From Bacteroidales bacterium (lineage in GTDB: Bacteria > Bacteroidota > Bacteroidia > Bacteroidales > F082): a DNA stretch of 8,601 nt. The notes beneath the pieces are model-generated. The model worked only from the letters and a program-made list of their open reading frames with translations, made no database searches and was not told where the DNA came from. This document shows positions 6,576-8,601 of the stretch, one piece after another (positions within the stretch are counted from its first letter, which is position 1; each line of letters opens with the position of its first letter). The stretch spans positions 1 to 8,601 of the forward strand of contig CAAGMM010000097.1 in the NCBI GenBank assembly GCA_900771045.1. The letters run 5' to 3'. The position numbers and the translations under genes are program-made.

Positions 6576-7706
6576 TTAGTCTTTTATGCAGCGGATAGAA
6601 TAACCGTAGGCTCTGTTTGGTGCGTAAAATTCGGCGTGAGTCTGGTCGAAGTTAAGTCTTGAGGCTTTTGTGCCGCTGACGGTACTCGTCCAATAGTTGC
6701 CGTTTGTTCCGACGAGGAAGAGTTGTCCGTTGTTACTGACTGCGTAATGACGTCCGCCGGCGCACGGCAGTTTTAGTACGGAGTTGATGGCTCCTTCGTA
6801 GCTTACGCTGCTCCACGTATCACGTTCGGCGGTCCATTCGGCTTCTGTCGGGACGCGGAAACCTGCGGGGCATGGGTTGTTAATTCCGTTCACGCCCTGC
6901 CAGAGGTTGTCGTTCTGAGGGTTGCGCCAGTCGTTGGGGCTGCTTGACGTCAGGATGAAGTCGCCATGACCGGGATTATCGCTGCTGCTCAATTCATCTG
7001 TTATGCCGGAAGCCCTTTTCTGGTGTCCGTCGTTACCTCTTCCCCACTGGTAGAGGTCGCCGTAAGAATCGGAGTCAGTCATACTCGAAGCCACTTTTGT
7101 CGCGCCGAGGTTGCGATCCATCCATTCCGCCCCGGTGATGGGGTTGATGACGGTCTGAACTGTCACCGTACCGCCGACCCACGTCGGTATTCCGTTGACA
7201 ATCTGCAATGTAGCGCCTTCGCCGCCTTGTAAAATCATAACCCATTCGGAGCCGTTCCAATACTGCATATCGCCCGGCTGACTTCCCGTCGGGACATTGC
7301 CGGCCTTCTCGGCGTAGAAAGCGTAAGGGACGCTCAGCAGCTGGCTCGTTCCGACAATAGTATAGTCGGTCAGCGGTGATTCGACAGCCGTCTCCGTCTT
7401 GATGAAGAAAGGCCCGTCGGACCAGTTGATGGAAGACAGACTTCCCGACACGACGGAGCCGTCGCCTATTGCGACATTCACGAGGCCGTTGCCGTTGGTG
7501 AAAGGAGTCTGAGTCTCAACATAAACGGCGGTTCCGGTAGCTGAACCTTTGAGTATGCTGATTCTCATTCCGATTTGTGAATTAGCGATTAAACTGTTAT
7601 CGCTGCTGCGTATCACGGCCTGATAGCTCATTTTCTCGGGCGACTGAGCCTGCAATACGCCGACTAAGGCGAGGACGCACGCCAATGTTGTGATAAATTT
7701 TTTCAT
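6576..7706 (-). CDS. Secreted FISUMP-domain protein
   Basis: The 376-residue product has a signal peptide (1-20, cleavage expected at LQA|Q). The N-terminal module (about 25-135) opens with KMSYQAVIRSSD, continues with MRISILKGSATGTAVYVE and ends with LLSVPYAFYAEKA; this module is common in Bacteroidota surface proteins. A Gly-rich linker with repeated Trp motifs covers about 140-180. The C-terminal FISUMP domain (Fibrobacter succinogenes major paralogous domain, TIGR02145) spans about 186-376, with EWMDRNLGA, LYQWGRGNDGHQ, CPAGFRVPTEAEW (279-291), NYWTST and the closing SIRCIKD. The fold is related to formylglycine-generating-enzyme and C-type-lectin-like domains, suggesting a binding or structural role. 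Cys279, Cys315 and Cys373 lie in the domain; Cys279-Cys373 could be a disulfide. There is no T9SS sorting domain. It starts 10 bases after the upstream T9SS gene and stops 3 bases before the TlpA gene. Confidence 0.92.
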   Translation of the reverse strand: MKKFITTLACVLALVGVLQAQSPEKMSYQAVIRSSDNSLIANSQIGMRISILKGSATGTAVYVETQTPFTNGNGLVNVAIGDGSVVSGSLSSINWSDGPFFIKTETAVESPLTDYTIVGTSQLLSVPYAFYAEKAGNVPTGSQPGDMQYWNGSEWVMILQGGEGATLQIVNGIPTWVGGTVTVQTVINPITGAEWMDRNLGATKVASSMTDSDSYGDLYQWGRGNDGHQKRASGITDELSSSDNPGHGDFILTSSSPNDWRNPQNDNLWQGVNGINNPCPAGFRVPTEAEWTAERDTWSSVSYEGAINSVLKLPCAGGRHYAVSNNGQLFLVGTNGNYWTSTVSGTKASRLNFDQTHAEFYAPNRAYGYSIRCIKD

Positions 7707-7716
7707 AATGATGCTC

Positions 7717-8205
7717 TTATTTCTTAATGATTTTAAATACTTTAATGTCTTTGTTTCCCTGACTCACGGCGACGAAATACGTTGCCGGCGTGAGGTTCGC
7801 CATATTGATGTCGGTTTGTCGGCTGACGACTTTGCCGTTTTGGATAGTTCTCCCGTTGGAATCGAATAGGCGGAATGAGACATCGGAGGCGGGAAAGGCG
7901 TCAGAATCCGATGCGAGGTAGATATAGTCGGCGGTGGGATTAGGATAAACCGAAATATTCATTTTTACGGCTTCTTCCTCCACTGAAAGAACCGAAATTT
8001 CGTACGGTTGCTGGGTACCTTCGGCCACGGAGCCGGAAATCGCGGAAGCCGTATTATAAAAGGCCTGCCCGACCGAATAACTCACCGCACCGCTTTCATT
8101 GGCGACATCGTCACCTGCCGCAACGACGCTTTCTTGTGCCGCAAGTCCATACGACAGAAAAACCGTCACGAGAAGCATAAAAAAACTGATTTGTCTGTGA
8201 TTCAT
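7717..8205 (-). CDS. Small secreted protein with T9SS type A sorting domain
   Basis: A 162-residue protein with a signal peptide (cleavage expected near LAA|Q, residue 23). A short conserved module follows, with SGAVSYSVGQAFYNT (38-52) and EGTQQPYEI (62-70); this pairing is typical of small Bacteroidota T9SS cargo proteins. The T9SS type A sorting domain runs from about 84 to the end, with SVYPNPTADYIYL (86-98), FRLFDSNGRTI, LTPATYFVAV and the final KVFKIIKK. No catalytic motif is seen, and the part left after sorting-domain removal is only about 60 residues, so a structural or adhesive role is plausible but unproven. ATG 8205 (MNHRQ) is preferred; the frame extends to a TTG at 8229 that lies inside the -7 box. 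First gene of the cluster with the FISUMP and TlpA genes. Confidence 0.88.
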   Translation of the reverse strand: MNHRQISFFMLLVTVFLSYGLAAQESVVAAGDDVANESGAVSYSVGQAFYNTASAISGSVAEGTQQPYEISVLSVEEEAVKMNISVYPNPTADYIYLASDSDAFPASDVSFRLFDSNGRTIQNGKVVSRQTDINMANLTPATYFVAVSQGNKDIKVFKIIKK

Positions 8206-8226
8206 CTTCTTTATTTTTATCTTCTG

Positions 8227-8234
8227 CAAAGATA
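8227..8234 (-). promoter_or_regulatory. Promoter -7 box (TATCTTTG) for the T9SS-FISUMP-TlpA cluster
   Basis: The minus strand reads TATCTTTG followed by GC, an exact TAnnTTTG match, 21 bases upstream of the ATG at 8205. No clear -33 TTTG is visible at 19-21 bases. No internal promoter is needed for the two following genes because the gaps are 10 and 3 bases. Confidence 0.55.
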
Positions 8235-8302
8235 ATTTTTTTTTTCAATAGCATCCTAATTTTTTTTGAAGTGGAAATAAATACAAAAGCCGAAAAAAAT
8301 CC

Positions 8303-8407
8303 GACCTTTGCACTATCGATGGTTTATGTTTTGTTTCGGTGAATTAATAGAGTCCACCATAAATCATTGCAAAAAAAGAGACACCTCGTTTTAAGGTATC
8401 TCTTTTT
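8303..8407 (+). ncRNA. Possible small RNA on the plus strand (speculative)
   Basis: GACCTTTG (8303-8310) is one base from a TAnnTTTG box. Seven bases later begins a 12-bp stem, CGATGGTTTATG (8317-8328) with CATAAATCATTG (8358-8369), containing two G-U pairs that would form only in plus-strand RNA. The tRNA terminator stem (8373-8407) follows and on this strand ends in five T. Together this has the outline of a promoter, structured RNA and terminator, but no -33 element is seen. Confidence 0.2.
8371..8407 (-). terminator. Intrinsic terminator of the tRNA operon
   Basis: A 14-bp stem is formed by 8394-8407 and 8373-8386 with one G-U pair (minus-strand reading) and a 7-base loop. On the minus strand the stem runs into seven T (8377-8371). 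It starts 4 bases after the 3' end of the CAU tRNA. Read from the plus strand it also ends in five T, so it could work in both directions. Confidence 0.85.
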
Positions 8408-8411
8408 AGCG

Positions 8412-8485
8412 TGCTCCCACGAGGACTTGAACCTTGGACCTACTGATTATGAGTCAGTTGCTCTAACCAACTGAGCTATAGGAGC
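8412..8485 (-). tRNA. tRNA with CAU anticodon (tRNA-Ile2 or elongator tRNA-Met)
   Basis: A complete 74-base cloverleaf: acceptor GCTCCTA/TGGGAGC with discriminator A, D-stem GCTC/GAGC, anticodon stem ACTGA/TCAGT with loop CTCATAA (anticodon CAU), variable loop AGGTC, and T-arm CAAGG-TTCAAGT-CCTCG with one A-C mismatch. The 3' CCA is not encoded. It is not the initiator, since the first acceptor pair G1-C72 is formed and the three consecutive G-C pairs typical of the initiator anticodon stem are missing. Consecutive C4-G69 and C5-G68 pairs are features recalled for tRNA-Ile2, where TilS converts the anticodon C to lysidine. A simple anticodon reading would call it Met. Confidence 0.93.
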
Positions 8486-8511
8486 AGGAAATGCTGATTC
8501 CCTTTTTGTTG

Positions 8512-8585
8512 TCGGAGCGGCCCGACTCGAACGGGCGACCGCTTGCACCCCATGCAAGAATGCTAGCCAACTGCACCACGCCCCG
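8512..8585 (-). tRNA. tRNA-Pro (GGG anticodon)
   Basis: A complete 74-base cloverleaf: acceptor CGGGGCG/CGCTCCG with one G-U pair and discriminator A, D-stem GTGC/GCAT, anticodon stem CTTGC/GCAAG with loop ATGGGGT (anticodon GGG), variable loop CGGTC, and T-arm GCCCG-TTCGAGT-CGGGC. The 3' CCA is not encoded. The C1-G72 pair fits tRNA-Pro. It precedes the CAU tRNA by 26 bases on the same strand, so the two are probably cotranscribed. Confidence 0.95.
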
Positions 8586-8596
8586 CTAACAGACTG

Positions 8597-8601
8597 CAAA
8601 G
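8597..8601 (-). promoter_or_regulatory. Probable edge of the tRNA operon promoter
   Basis: The window ends in CAAAG on the plus strand, which reads CTTTG on the minus strand. This would be the 3' part of a TAnnTTTG box cut by the edge, 11 bases upstream of the first base of tRNA-Pro. The deciding TA lies outside the window. Confidence 0.3.

Noticed and set aside
6966..7260. Overlapping open frames on both strands inside the FISUMP gene (6966-7232 plus, 7075-7260 minus)
   Set aside because: They are out-of-frame shadows of the FISUMP coding sequence, which is supported by its signal peptide and domain motifs.
8008..8235. Plus-strand frame of 75 residues opposite the small T9SS gene
   Set aside because: It lies antisense to a well-supported secreted protein and has no motif or promoter of its own.
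1..8601. Insertion sequence, prophage, integron or CRISPR array
   Set aside because: No transposase, integrase or phage gene, no terminal inverted repeats with target duplications, and no regularly spaced direct repeats were seen. The two tRNAs at the right end are intact with no attachment-site duplicate visible in the window.

Overview
The window looks like chromosomal DNA of a member of the Bacteroidota, most likely Bacteroidales-like. Three signs support this: several genes are preceded by a TAnnTTTG box, the -7 element of the Bacteroidota housekeeping sigma factor; two secreted proteins end in type IX secretion (T9SS) type A sorting domains; and there is a FISUMP-domain protein of the kind common in this phylum. 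Most of the window is ordinary housekeeping and envelope biology. I did not find a clearly new defence or mobile system.

Layout, left to right. Positions 1-301 (minus) hold the N-terminal 100 residues of an AAA-ATPase-like protein of the PF09820 type, cut by the window edge. Positions 503-1819 (minus) encode glucose-6-phosphate isomerase (pgi), complete and with its catalytic residues. A 257-base spacer with inverted repeats separates it from a biotin-protein ligase (birA, 2077-2826, minus), which probably starts at GTG. A divergent intergenic region leads to a 246-residue secreted T9SS cargo protein of unknown function (2931-3671, plus). A strong hairpin terminator follows, then the promoter of an Omp85/BamA-like outer-membrane beta-barrel without POTRA domains (3780-5126, plus).

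Convergent with that gene is a tight three-gene cluster on the minus strand, transcribed from 8205 down to 5181. It encodes a small T9SS cargo protein, a FISUMP-domain secreted protein and a periplasmic TlpA-type thioredoxin. Gaps of 10 and 3 bases point to one transcript from the promoter at 8227-8234. All three have export signals, so the cluster probably makes envelope or surface products; a role for the thioredoxin in acting on cysteines of the exported proteins is only an inference.

The right end carries two tRNA genes on the minus strand: tRNA-Pro(GGG), then a CAU-anticodon tRNA whose acceptor stem looks more like tRNA-Ile2 than elongator Met. A 14-bp stem terminator follows them. For three genes (pgi, the barrel and the small T9SS protein) the longest open frame begins at a TTG that lies inside the -7 promoter box, so the downstream ATG is the better start. 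No gene-free stretch exceeds 300 bases.
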